Positions 15,952 through 23,824 of a stretch of 33,658 bases of DNA are shown one piece after another (the first letter of the stretch is position 1; the number at the start of each line of letters is the position of its first letter). The notes below the pieces were generated by a model that saw nothing but the letters and a program-made list of their open reading frames with translations, was not told the origin of the DNA and searched no databases. The DNA lies in NCBI GenBank assembly GCA_012522085.1, contig JAAYLE010000115.1:1-33658 (forward strand), written 5' to 3'. The DNA comes from Bacillota bacterium (GTDB lineage Bacteria; Bacillota; Limnochordia; JAAZLZ01). Both the position numbers and the translations under genes were made by a program.

Positions 15952-16764
15952 CTAGGTCTCTGACGGGAGATTTCGGAAAGCCAAGACCTCCAGAGCGGGA
16001 GTCCGATCGCCGCTGCAGCTGATCATCCTCGGCCCCCGGAGGAATCGCAGCCTGAAGCCGTATTCCCTGTAGAGCTTGATGATTCGGGGGGTTGCCTGGT
16101 TGGACAGCACCACTGGCCCCGGGTGTCCTGCCAGCCACTGGACCAGGCGGACCTGATCATCCCAAGTGAACCCGGAGCTGGCATATTGGGTGAACTCCAC
16201 ATCATAGGGAGGGTCCGCGTAGACGAAATCCGAAGGCTCCAGCTGCAGGCCCGCAAAGTCGCCGCAGACAAAATCCCAGTCGGCAAAGACCTGTCGATAA
16301 GGGGAGAAATCCCTGGTGTAGTTGATCTTCTTGTACTTGCCGAAGGGAACGTTGAAGAACCCCTGCCGGTTGAAGCGGCAAAGACCGTTGTAGCCTGTGC
16401 GGTTGAGATAGTAAAAAAGTTCAGCTGCTTCTTTGGAATCGGCCCGGCCTGCGGCCAAGAGCTGGTTAAACCGATCCCTGTGGGCGTAAAAGAGCTCCTC
16501 GTCATTTTCCATCGGCAGCGAAATATAAAGGCCTTTCTGCAGCCAGCGGAAAAAGTTGATCAAATGGAAGTTGATATCGTTCAGCAGGGCTCGCCCGGGG
16601 CGAAGGCCCAAAGTCACGGCCAGGCCGCCGCAGAGGGGTTCGACCAGGCGGCGGCTTTGATACGGCTCCCATAGGGAGCGAAGGTGGGGAACAAGCCATC
16701 GCTTGCCGCCGGCCCACTTTAGGGGCGGCCTAAGACCGCGACGGGTGCTCTGGGAAATAGACAT
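15952..16764 (-). CDS. DNA adenine methylase, Dam (D12) class
   Basis: A 270-residue N6-adenine DNA methyltransferase. Seen: motif I PPLKWAGGKRWL (13-24) for S-adenosylmethionine binding, VEPLCGGLAV around 41-50, the RFNRQGFFNVPFGKYK block (130-145), and catalytic motif IV YADPPY (DPPY at 184-187). Family knowledge: D12-class enzymes usually methylate GATC. No restriction endonuclease gene is adjacent, so it looks like a solitary regulatory or maintenance methylase, or a remnant of a restriction-modification system. ATG start with GGGAGGT 5-6 nt upstream. Its neighbours are unrelated and transcribed the same way. Confidence 0.88.
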   Translation of the reverse strand: MSISQSTRRGLRPPLKWAGGKRWLVPHLRSLWEPYQSRRLVEPLCGGLAVTLGLRPGRALLNDINFHLINFFRWLQKGLYISLPMENDEELFYAHRDRFNQLLAAGRADSKEAAELFYYLNRTGYNGLCRFNRQGFFNVPFGKYKKINYTRDFSPYRQVFADWDFVCGDFAGLQLEPSDFVYADPPYDVEFTQYASSGFTWDDQVRLVQWLAGHPGPVVLSNQATPRIIKLYREYGFRLRFLRGPRMISCSGDRTPALEVLAFRNLPSET

Positions 16765-16846
16765 ATGGACCTCCCTTGCCGTCGGAGAATGCTGATGCTT
16801 ATCATCTTACTTGGACACAACGCGCCCGGATACCTGTCAAGATGAA

Positions 16847-16867
16847 GCGGGCCGAGTTGCGGCCCGC
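16847..16867 (-). terminator. possible terminator after the SDR gene
   Basis: GCGGGCC (16847-16853) pairs with GGCCCGC (16861-16867) with a 7-nt loop, 5 bp beyond the SDR stop codon on the minus strand. The T-tract is weak (TTCATCTTG). Confidence 0.45.
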
Positions 16868-16871
16868 AGCA

Positions 16872-17633
16872 TTATTTCGCCGATGATCCGCCATCGACGG
16901 CCAAGACGGCGCCGGTTACGTAGCGGGCTTCGGGAGAAGCAAGGTAGAGCGCAGCGTGGGCGATTTCCTCGGGAGTGCCCAGGAAGGGAGTCATGCGGCG
17001 GCTGATGAACTCCTTGCGGATCTCTTCCGGCCTGGGATGGGATGCGATGACTTTAGCGACCATCGGGGTCTCTACGGTGCCCGGGCAGACGACATTTACC
17101 CGGATGCCATCGGGGGAGTGATCGGCCGCCATCGCCTTGGTCAATCCGATCAAGGCTGCCTTGGCGGTGCAGTAGGCGGCGCGGCTGCGCAGCCCCTTGA
17201 GTCCCGCCTCCGAGGAGACGTTGATGATCACTCCCGATTTCCTCTCTAGCATGTGGGGAAGAACGAAACGACTGACCAGGTAGGCGGAGGTGACATTGAC
17301 ATGGAAGACATCATTCCAGTTGGCCAAATCTGTCTCTGGAATGGTGCCGTTGAACACAACCCCTGCGTTGTTGACTAGAATGTCGATTTGGCCAAATCGG
17401 TCGAGGGCGTCCGCGACCATCTTCTTGACCTCCTCCTCGTCGGTGAGCTCTGTGGGGAGGAAGACGGCCTCTCCGCCCTTTGATTCGATTTCGGACACAG
17501 TCTCGCGGCCCCGTTCTTGGTTTCGGCCCACGACAACCACGCGAGCCCCTTCTTGAGCAAAAAGCAGCGCAATGGCCTTGCCGATCCCGGATGTGGCTCC
17601 AGTCACGATGGCTGTCTGTCCCTGCAGTCTCAT
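16872..17633 (-). CDS. SDR family oxidoreductase (FabG/KduD-like)
   Basis: A 253-residue NAD(P)-dependent short-chain dehydrogenase. Seen: cofactor loop TGATSGIG (11-18), NNAG (88-91), catalytic Ser about 140-141, Tyr154 and Lys158 in AAYCTAK, and the C-terminal YVTGAVLAVDGG. Length is typical. It lies 45 bp downstream of iolB in the same direction, so it may act on a related sugar acid, for example as a KduD-like dehydrogenase; that is inference. The start at 17633 fits the family N-terminus but has only a weak GGGG-type ribosome binding site. A stronger GGGAGGTGG (17676-17668) precedes an ATG at 17667 that is in another frame. Confidence 0.88.
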   Translation of the reverse strand: MRLQGQTAIVTGATSGIGKAIALLFAQEGARVVVVGRNQERGRETVSEIESKGGEAVFLPTELTDEEEVKKMVADALDRFGQIDILVNNAGVVFNGTIPETDLANWNDVFHVNVTSAYLVSRFVLPHMLERKSGVIINVSSEAGLKGLRSRAAYCTAKAALIGLTKAMAADHSPDGIRVNVVCPGTVETPMVAKVIASHPRPEEIRKEFISRRMTPFLGTPEEIAHAALYLASPEARYVTGAVLAVDGGSSAK

Positions 17634-17678
17634 AGCTGTCGCGCCCCAAAGCGGCTTGGAGCGCCATCCACCTCCCTG

Positions 17679-18524
17679 CTAGTCTAATAGTTTCTCGCAG
17701 TACTTGACCCAAACGTGTTGGGGATCTTCCCTCCAGGCTCCATAAAGCCTCTGATCGCCGGCAATGGCCCAGAAGTAATAAACTTCGTAGCCCCCGGCCG
17801 CACTGACTGGATGATAGCCCCGGGGGATGAGCCCGATGTCATTATTCTCAATGACGAAGACTTCATCGAAGGGCTCGGGATCGTCCTTATCGGTGTAGAC
17901 GCGCATGACGCCGAATCCCTGGGGAGGGTTGACCTGGAAGAAGTACACTTCTTCCGCCGGCATCTCGTAGGGCGGGTTCTCAGAGTCATGTTTGTGGGGA
18001 GGGTAGCTGGACCAGCCGCCGGGAGCGGCGAAGGTCTCGCCAACGAGCAGACGGTCCGCCTGGATGTTGTCGCCTAGGCAGTTGTAGACCCGTCGTCGCC
18101 AATTGCTTGCCCCGGCCGCGCTCATCGCGGCGTCTTCGGGTCGAATGAGGGCGGGCGCCGTATCCACGCGGGCTGGGGCGGAGACCAACAGGACATCTAG
18201 CCGCGGTGAGCGCCGACTGATGGTGAAGGTGCTCTCCCTGGGAATGTAGACGGTCGTGGGGCCTCCCTGAAAAACGTCTCTGCGGCCGCCGATGTTCGGA
18301 TAGTCCAATTTAAGGCCGGTCTTAGTGGACACCCGGACGGCGGCTTTCCCTCCTAAGATGTGCAAAGCTGCTTCCCTGTCTTCCGTAGAGCCCTCGTACA
18401 TGCCTTGCTCGGGGGTGAGTAGGATGCGGCTCAGCCTAATCAGTTTCAAGGGGGAATTGTTCTCATCGACTAGAACATAACAGCCGGGGCTTGGGGGCTG
18501 CCCTTTTATTAGGTACTTGCTCAT
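17679..18524 (-). CDS. iolB: 5-deoxy-glucuronate isomerase
   Basis: A 281-residue bicupin enzyme of myo-inositol breakdown that converts 5-deoxy-D-glucuronate to 2-deoxy-5-keto-D-gluconate (IolB; family knowledge). Seen: YPPHKHDSENPP, AEEVYFFQVNPPQGFGVMRV, a YT-D-DPEPFDEVFVI stretch, the IGLIPRGYHPVSAAGGYEVY block and VYFF-type sheets. The histidines of HKH, the Glu of EEVYFF and the His of GYHPV are the expected metal ligands. ATG start 7 nt after AGGAGGT. None of the other inositol genes (iolA, C, D, E, G) is in the window; only the SDR gene follows. Confidence 0.88.
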   Translation of the reverse strand: MSKYLIKGQPPSPGCYVLVDENNSPLKLIRLSRILLTPEQGMYEGSTEDREAALHILGGKAAVRVSTKTGLKLDYPNIGGRRDVFQGGPTTVYIPRESTFTISRRSPRLDVLLVSAPARVDTAPALIRPEDAAMSAAGASNWRRRVYNCLGDNIQADRLLVGETFAAPGGWSSYPPHKHDSENPPYEMPAEEVYFFQVNPPQGFGVMRVYTDKDDPEPFDEVFVIENNDIGLIPRGYHPVSAAGGYEVYYFWAIAGDQRLYGAWREDPQHVWVKYCEKLLD

Positions 18525-18669
18525 GGAACTGACCTCCTGTTAGTTGATGTTCCTTAGCAGCCGGTGGATTGTGGCAAACATTGCTAAGATATTAATTCTT
18601 TGCCTCCCGAGGAAAACCTGCCCGCAGGCAGACCGGTCTCCTCGTCCTTAACAAGTTCTTGACAATCCC

Positions 18670-18698
18670 TTGAAACTATCTTGAGGAACTGGTGTTAT
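18670..18698 (+). promoter_or_regulatory. possible promoter of the secreted repeat protein
   Basis: TTGAAA (18670-18675) and TGTTAT (18693-18698) are 17 bp apart, 46 nt before the ATG at 18744. TTGACA at 18659 is better as a -35 but has no well-spaced -10. Just upstream, CGAGGA (18608-18613) / TCCTCG (18639-18644) form a branched inverted repeat that would lie in the iolB leader. Confidence 0.4.
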
Positions 18699-18743
18699 CA
18701 TGAACTTGCCGTTCGAGTTAAACTAAGACAAGGGGGTCAGCAA

Positions 18744-19535
18744 ATGAGAACCAAGCTGATGACAATTACAGGCGTGCTGCTGATTGCTCTGCTGGCAGTC
18801 ACCGGGGGTGGACTGGCCAGGCGCGGCCCGGGCCCTCTGGGTCGAGATGCGGGGTTGGGGGTTTGCGTGGACGTTGCGGAAGCCCTGGGGTTAACCATCG
18901 ATGAGTACATCAAAGCCCGTCGAGAAGGCAAATCGATCGCTGAGCTGGCAGAAGATCAGGGACTGACTGTGGATGAGTTGAAGGCTAAGCTTCTAGAGGG
19001 GCCCCGGGCCTTCGTTGAGGAGCAGCTGGCCGCCGGACGCATGAGTGAAGCCAAGGCCGTCTACATGCTGGAAGTGATAGAAGAACGAGTTGGTCTTTGG
19101 CTGCAGGATGGAGGAGCAGGTCCTTTCTTTGGCAACTGGAGAGGAGGCGGATACGCTCGGAGGATGGCAGTTGTCGGCCGTGGACTGGCCAGGCGCGGCC
19201 CGGGCCGTTTTGGCCGGGGCGTGGGGATGGCGGTTTGTATTGACATTCCGGAAGCCCTGGGTTTGACCATCGATGATTACATCAATGCCCGTCGGGAAGG
19301 CAAGTCCGTCGCTGAGCTGGCCCAGGACCAGGGATTGACGCTGGATGAGCTGAAGGATAAACTTCTGGAGAGGCCGCGGGCTTTCATTGAGGAGCAGCTG
19401 GCTGCCGGACGCATCAGCGAGGCCAAGGCGGCCTACATGCTGGAAGTGATGGAAGAGCGGCTGAATCTTTTCCTGCAGGATGGAGAGGCGGGTCCTAGAC
19501 GGATGTATCGGGGCTTCGGACCTAGGCGCAGATGA
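18744..19535 (+). CDS. secreted protein with two tandem copies of one helical domain
   Basis: A 263-residue exported protein. Seen: signal peptide (MRTKLMTITGVLLIALLAV, then a glycine-rich cleavage region), followed by two copies of the same unit of about 120 residues. Each begins GLARRGPG, continues with EALGLTID-Y-ARREGKS and AELA-DQGLT-DELK, and ends with EEQLAAGR-SEAKA-YMLEV. The GKSIAELA/QGLTLDEL arrangement resembles short helical repeats common in secreted proteins of Gram-positive bacteria; function is unknown. The start at 18744 (AAGGGGGTC 7 nt upstream) was preferred because it begins the signal peptide. It has its own terminator; a two-component operon follows 108 bp later and could control it. 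Confidence 0.8.
   Translation: MRTKLMTITGVLLIALLAVTGGGLARRGPGPLGRDAGLGVCVDVAEALGLTIDEYIKARREGKSIAELAEDQGLTVDELKAKLLEGPRAFVEEQLAAGRMSEAKAVYMLEVIEERVGLWLQDGGAGPFFGNWRGGGYARRMAVVGRGLARRGPGRFGRGVGMAVCIDIPEALGLTIDDYINARREGKSVAELAQDQGLTLDELKDKLLERPRAFIEEQLAAGRISEAKAAYMLEVMEERLNLFLQDGEAGPRRMYRGFGPRRR
18810..19535 (+). repeat. internal 372-bp tandem duplication
   Basis: The sequence starting GGACTGGCCAGGCGCGGCCC at 18810 recurs at 19182, exactly 372 bp (124 codons) later and identical for about 25 bp. The following DNA stays similar through the end of the gene. The period is a multiple of three, so the duplication keeps the frame. Confidence 0.85.
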
Positions 19536-19536
19536 T

Positions 19537-19565
19537 AACCCGGTGCATCGCACCGGGTTTTTCCT
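19537..19565 (+). terminator. intrinsic terminator
   Basis: AACCCGGTGC (19537-19546) pairs with GCACCGGGTT (19550-19559), 10 bp with a 3-nt loop, followed by TTTCCTT. It starts right after the stop codon of the secreted repeat protein and separates it from the two-component operon. Confidence 0.9.
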
Positions 19566-19643
19566 TGTATCGCCTGCCGGGAGGAACAGGGGCTGGAATG
19601 AGGAATCCTGTCCTTAGAGGACCAGGGAAGGAGGAACGTGGAT

Positions 19644-20366
19644 ATGCAGCAGGCGCCCTCCCGACGGATCCTAGTCGTTGAGGATGAACCGAAAATGCTC
19701 GCCATGATATCCCAGTTCCTCGAAGGTGAAGGATGGGAGGTCTACGGTTCGGGGACGGGGGAGGAGGCCTTGAAGCTGATGTCAGAGGTTGCTCCCGATC
19801 TAGTCATCCTGGACTGGATGCTTCCGGGCATGAGCGGTTTGGATGTCTGCCGCAGGATCAGGGCCGAGTCTAAAGTGCCCTTGATCATGCTGACGGCCAA
19901 AGCTGACGAGGTAGACAAGCTCCTAGGCCTTGAGCTTGGTGCGGACGACTACATCACCAAGCCGTTCAGCTTGAGGGAGCTTTCGGCCCGGATCAGAGCA
20001 GTTCTGCGCCGCAGCTTTGGGGCATGGAGGGAAGAAAGACTCAGGCTCGGAGACCTGGTGATCGATCTAGATCGGTACGAGGTGCGCAAGGCTGGTGTCA
20101 AAGTGCAGCTGACTCCGACGGAGTTTAAGATACTGTCGATTTTAGCGTCGAGTCCCGGGCGGGTGTACAGCCGCCTGCAGCTGGTGGATGCAGCTTTGGG
20201 TGAATCCTACCAGGGCTATGAACGGTCGATCGACACCCATATCAGCAACTTGAGGAAGAAATTAGGGGATGACTCGGCCCAGCCCAAGTACATCGATACC
20301 GTTTACGGGGTGGGCTACAGGATGCTTGCCGCCAAAGGGGATGCCGATGATTCGCTGGAAAGATAG
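19644..20366 (+). CDS. OmpR-family response regulator
   Basis: A 240-residue DNA-binding regulator. Seen: receiver domain (about 7-120) with acidic pocket VVEDEP, phospho-acceptor Asp57 in VILDWMLPG, LTAK and the TKPF lysine. A winged-helix output domain follows (about 135-230) with LTPTEFKILSIL and the C-terminal SIDTHISNLRKKLGDD. The kinase gene overlaps its 3' end, which identifies the partner. The ATG at 19644 is 9 nt from GGAGG; an in-frame GTG at 19638 is only 3 nt from it. The co-transcribed flavoprotein and rubrerythrin suggest the pair responds to a redox or oxidative signal (inference). Confidence 0.93.
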   Translation: MQQAPSRRILVVEDEPKMLAMISQFLEGEGWEVYGSGTGEEALKLMSEVAPDLVILDWMLPGMSGLDVCRRIRAESKVPLIMLTAKADEVDKLLGLELGADDYITKPFSLRELSARIRAVLRRSFGAWREERLRLGDLVIDLDRYEVRKAGVKVQLTPTEFKILSILASSPGRVYSRLQLVDAALGESYQGYERSIDTHISNLRKKLGDDSAQPKYIDTVYGVGYRMLAAKGDADDSLER

Positions 20367-21726
20367 CATCCAATGGAAAGTAGTCGGGGCCCTTGTTTTC
20401 ATCGCTCTGCTGGCGACCATCGCCGCGATGCTGAGCAGCATGGCCTTGACCAAGACTTTCTTCACCCGCTACCTGGATCGCACCCGCTACGGGCGATCCG
20501 AACAGCTGGCAGAGGTATTGGCCGCCTACTACGAGCGGGTTGGCAGCTGGCAGGATGTGGATGAGCTGCTGCTTGGCTGGTCCGGCCGCATGGGGCGGAT
20601 GGCGCCCGGAAGGCGGCTGGTTCGGGAGCGTCTCGTGCTGGCTGACGAAAGGGGAGTTGTGATCGTCGATTCCTCCGGCCGCTCCCTGGGGGAGATCATC
20701 CCCAGAGCGCAGCTAACGCAAGGCGCCGAAGTGATCGTCGACGGCCGCCGGAGGGGAACCGTATTCCTCATGACCGTTGCAGGGATGGCCCTTGGGAACA
20801 TGGAAGAAGAATTCTTGTTCTCCTTGCGCCGCTCTGCCTGGACGGTGGGCGCAGGAGTGGTTTTGGTAGCGGCTTTCGTCGGCCTGCTTCTTTCGAAGCG
20901 CCTTGTCGGCCCGCTGGTGACCCTGGCGCAGGCGACCCGCCGTTTGGCCGGCAGGGACCTTGCTTACCGGGTCCCTGTAGAATCCGAGGATGAGATCGGA
21001 GAGCTCGCTCGGGCCTTCAATGCGATGGCGGCCAAGCTCGAGGAGACGGAGGAGCTTCGCCGGAACATGATCGCTGACTTGGCCCACGAACTGAGAACGC
21101 CAATCAGCATCCTCCGGGGCAACTTGGAATCCCTGCAGTGGCAGCTCCAGGAAGCCACCCCCGAGCTCATCATTTCGCTCCATGATGAGGCGGTCCGTTT
21201 ATCTCGCCTTGTATCTGATTTGCAGTCTCTGGCCGTCGCCGAGGCAGGAGAGTTGAAGCTGAACCGGGAGCAGGTGGACCCGGGCGAATTGGTGGGAGGC
21301 TTATCAATGGTTTTCGCCGTGGAGGCAAATGCTAAGGGAGTCGACCTGCAGGTGGACATCGATGAGGATGTGCCTGCCCTTTGGGTGGATAGGGACCGTC
21401 TGCGGCAGGTGCTGCTCAACTTGTTGACTAACGCCCTCCACCACACCCCAGCCGGAGGCCGGGTAGGGCTTAGGGCTCATCGGCAGGATGGAGGCGTCCG
21501 GTTGGTAGTCAGCGACACCGGACCGGGCATCGGGCCCGAGGAGATTCCCCGGGTCTTTGACAGGTACTATCGGGCTCCTGCCCAGGACCCCGGGGGGGTT
21601 GGGCTGGGACTGGCCATAGCCAAGGCGTATGTCGAGGCCCATGGGGGCACGATATGGGTGGAAAGTGAACTAGGGCGGGGGACTAGCTTTTATGTTGAGC
21701 TGCCGGAAGGAGCGAAAGACCAATGA
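20347..21726 (+). CDS. sensor histidine kinase
   Basis: A 459-residue membrane kinase. Seen: TM1 at about 11-33, an extracytoplasmic region of about 125 residues without recognisable domain, TM2 at about 164-184, a HAMP linker (185-238), HisKA with phospho-acceptor His247 in DLAHELRTP, and an HATPase domain with N box NLLTNALHH, G1 DTGPGIG and GVGLGLAIAKAYVEAHGG. All catalytic boxes are intact. It overlaps the regulator by 20 bp and its stop overlaps the next start (ATGA). ATG 20347 was chosen over 20341 because AAAGGGG then lies 6 nt upstream. Confidence 0.92.
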   Translation: MIRWKDSIQWKVVGALVFIALLATIAAMLSSMALTKTFFTRYLDRTRYGRSEQLAEVLAAYYERVGSWQDVDELLLGWSGRMGRMAPGRRLVRERLVLADERGVVIVDSSGRSLGEIIPRAQLTQGAEVIVDGRRRGTVFLMTVAGMALGNMEEEFLFSLRRSAWTVGAGVVLVAAFVGLLLSKRLVGPLVTLAQATRRLAGRDLAYRVPVESEDEIGELARAFNAMAAKLEETEELRRNMIADLAHELRTPISILRGNLESLQWQLQEATPELIISLHDEAVRLSRLVSDLQSLAVAEAGELKLNREQVDPGELVGGLSMVFAVEANAKGVDLQVDIDEDVPALWVDRDRLRQVLLNLLTNALHHTPAGGRVGLRAHRQDGGVRLVVSDTGPGIGPEEIPRVFDRYYRAPAQDPGGVGLGLAIAKAYVEAHGGTIWVESELGRGTSFYVELPEGAKDQ

Positions 21727-22319
21727 GGGTGCTGGGGATAGGGGCCAGCCCCCGCAAGGGAAACAGCGAAGCCTTGCTTGATGAAGCGCTGTCGGCGAAG
21801 CACATCCAAGGGGAGAAGGTAAACCTGCGGAAACTGAAGCTGAATCCTTGCCTTTCTTGCGGTCGCTGTGAGAAAAGGCCGGGGTGCGTCTTCAAGGATG
21901 AAATCAGCGCCCTTTATGATCGCCTTTACGACTTCGAAGGGATCATCTTCTCCTCACCCGTCTATTTCGGCAGCCTTGCCGCCCAGGCCAAAGTGTTCAT
22001 CGATCGAGCGCAATTTGCATGGGCCGGCCGCCATCTTATGCAGCGTTCCCGGGGTGTGAAGGCGGTCTTGTTGGTCGTTGCCGGGATGCGGAATCGACCT
22101 GATTTCTTCCGCAACGCGGAGGAAATCTTCAAGATTTGGTGCATCTGCCTAGGCTTGGAATACAGAGGGGGGCTCTATTTCCCCGGGGTCGATGCCGTTG
22201 GGGACTTAACCGCCGATGATCGGCGGCGGGCCCGGGAGGCGGTGCGGCTGCTCTTGGGGGGCAGAGAAGGAAGTCCTCCCTCCTCTGTGGAAGTAGGGGA
22301 GCAACCGAATTCTCTTTGA
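21723..22319 (+). CDS. iron-sulfur flavoprotein-like NAD(P)H-dependent FMN oxidoreductase
   Basis: A 198-residue flavodoxin-fold protein. Seen: the phosphate-binding loop GASPRKGNSEALLDEAL at residues 7-23, a cysteine cluster CLSCGRCEKRPGC (C-x2-C-x2-C-x5-C), and IIFSSPVYFGSLAAQAKVFID. Family knowledge: this arrangement is that of iron-sulfur flavoproteins and related FMN reductases, which move electrons in anaerobes. The start codon is shared with the kinase stop (ATGA), so production is coupled to the two-component system. Rubrerythrin follows after 13 bp. It may feed electrons to rubrerythrin (inference). Confidence 0.8.
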   Translation: MRVLGIGASPRKGNSEALLDEALSAKHIQGEKVNLRKLKLNPCLSCGRCEKRPGCVFKDEISALYDRLYDFEGIIFSSPVYFGSLAAQAKVFIDRAQFAWAGRHLMQRSRGVKAVLLVVAGMRNRPDFFRNAEEIFKIWCICLGLEYRGGLYFPGVDAVGDLTADDRRRAREAVRLLLGGREGSPPSSVEVGEQPNSL

Positions 22320-22332
22320 AGGGGGATCAGGG

Positions 22333-22869
22333 ATGAAGGACCTCAAAGGCACAAGGACTGAGGCTAATCTGTGGGCGGCGTTTGCTGGGGAGTCCCAGGT
22401 CCGCAACAAGTACACCTATTTTGCCAGTGTCGCCAAGAAAGAGGGCTACGAGCAGATAGCCGCGATTTTCTTGGAGACAGCGGACAATGAGCGGGAACAT
22501 GCCAAGATGTTTTTCAAGAAGCTGAATGGGATTGGCGATACGGCGGCCAACCTGGCGGCGGCTGCTGCCGGCGAGCACGAAGAATGGAGCGACATGTACA
22601 AGGAATTTGAACAGGTCGCCAGGGAAGAGGGCTTCGATGAGATAGCCGCACTCTTCCATGAAATCGCTGAGGTGGAAGAGGAGCACGAGAAGCGCTTCCG
22701 GGCGCTGCTTAGCAACCTGGAGACCGGCAAGGTCTTCAAGAAGGACGCCCCCATCAGGTGGCGCTGCCGCAACTGCGGCTACGTCCACGAAGGGCTCGAG
22801 GCGCCCAAGGTGTGCCCGGCCTGCGCCCATCCGCAAAGTCACTACGAAGTTGCCTGTGACAACTATTAA
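22333..22869 (+). CDS. rbr: rubrerythrin
   Basis: A 178-residue peroxide reductase that protects anaerobes from H2O2 (family knowledge). Seen: a diiron four-helix part with AFAGESQVRNKY, ETADNEREHAKMF, EHEEWSDMYKEFEQVA and IAEVEEEHEKRF supplying the Glu/His ligands. The C-terminal rubredoxin-like domain has two CxxC pairs (CRNCGY and CPACAH). Length is somewhat short of the 190-residue average but the domain order is complete. It is the last gene of the operon with the two-component system and the flavoprotein, 13 bp behind the flavoprotein. Confidence 0.94.
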   Translation: MKDLKGTRTEANLWAAFAGESQVRNKYTYFASVAKKEGYEQIAAIFLETADNEREHAKMFFKKLNGIGDTAANLAAAAAGEHEEWSDMYKEFEQVAREEGFDEIAALFHEIAEVEEEHEKRFRALLSNLETGKVFKKDAPIRWRCRNCGYVHEGLEAPKVCPACAHPQSHYEVACDNY

Positions 22870-22872
22870 TCA

Positions 22873-22896
22873 GGGAGGGGGTCCCCCTCCCTCCTT
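22873..22896 (+). terminator. probable terminator after rubrerythrin
   Basis: GGGAGGGGG (22873-22881) and CCCCCTCCC (22883-22891) form a GC-rich stem followed by TCCTTT. It lies 3 bp after the rubrerythrin stop. Confidence 0.6.
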
Positions 22897-22910
22897 TAAA
22901 TGAGGGGTAG

Positions 22911-23822
22911 ATGGTGCGGATTATTAGTCTACTATTGTGTTTTGTTCTGCTCGCCGGAGGGGCCTGCGCCAACGAGCTTGAGCTGGTTGAAGACGGTTCC
23001 TTCATAGCCAAAAACTCGCCCTGGCAGGCGATAGGAGCTGATGAAGCAGGCCAGTTCAGCGGGGACGGCTGGGACGGGCCAGGCTGCGGGCGGCTTTGGC
23101 GCGGCGATCGGGGCGAAGCTTTCTGGAGCCAGGAGATAAAGGAGTTTGATCCCTCAGCCCGCTACCGGCTGACGGGGTACGTGCGGGTGGAGGAGCCGGC
23201 AAGTGCATATCTCGGCGTGGAGATCACCGGGAAGGATGGCACGCCCGCCTATCGCGGCGCCATGATGCAGGTCAGTCCTGCCGACGGGTGGGTGATGCTC
23301 GAGCACATCTTCCCGGGAGCGGAGGCGAAGGAGGTTAAGCTTCTTGCCGGGGGAACCTTTGTCGGAGGGATGTTTTGGGATGCAATTGAACTAAGGCGCG
23401 TCGAATCGGAAGCCGAGGCCATCGCCAGGCGCTTGCAGGCCCTTTGGGATGAGCATGGCCGCGTCTACACAGGGCTGATCATTGATGCCCGGGGACTGCG
23501 GATGCAGCGGGGCATGTCGCCCCGGGTCTATGCCAAGGACGGGCGGGAAGTATACGGGACCGCCCATGTCAGCGCCGATGTCCTCTTAGAGCGGGGCATC
23601 GCCGGCTACAGCAGGAGCCTCGATGAAGCAGTCCTCCATCCCCTCTTGTCCGTGAGTCCCGAGTTTCCCTACACCTTAGGACTAATCCTGCCTGCCTTGG
23701 AGGTTATTGGCCCCACCAGGTCCAGCGTAGTCATCAGCAATGAAGGCGCCGACCAGATACAGCGCTGGACCCAGGTCTATGATTTCCTCAGCGAAGGTCG
23801 GGTCATCTTCGTCATCGATTAA
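22911..23822 (+). CDS. secreted protein of unknown function
   Basis: A 303-residue exported protein. Seen: signal peptide (MVRIISLLLCFVLLAGGACA), probably cleaved before NELEL; the cysteine is not in a good lipobox. Residues 20-160 contain aromatic and glycine-rich strands resembling a carbohydrate-binding or jelly-roll domain (YRLTGYVRVEE, GWVMLEHIF). The C-terminal half holds YTGLIIDARGL, MSPRVYAKDGREVYG and VISNEGADQIQ, blocks I associate with conserved secreted proteins of unknown role in anaerobes. ATG after GAGGGG with short spacing. Its end lies 2 bp from the convergent ccdA stop. Confidence 0.65.
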   Translation: MVRIISLLLCFVLLAGGACANELELVEDGSFIAKNSPWQAIGADEAGQFSGDGWDGPGCGRLWRGDRGEAFWSQEIKEFDPSARYRLTGYVRVEEPASAYLGVEITGKDGTPAYRGAMMQVSPADGWVMLEHIFPGAEAKEVKLLAGGTFVGGMFWDAIELRRVESEAEAIARRLQALWDEHGRVYTGLIIDARGLRMQRGMSPRVYAKDGREVYGTAHVSADVLLERGIAGYSRSLDEAVLHPLLSVSPEFPYTLGLILPALEVIGPTRSSVVISNEGADQIQRWTQVYDFLSEGRVIFVID

Positions 23823-23824
23823 GC

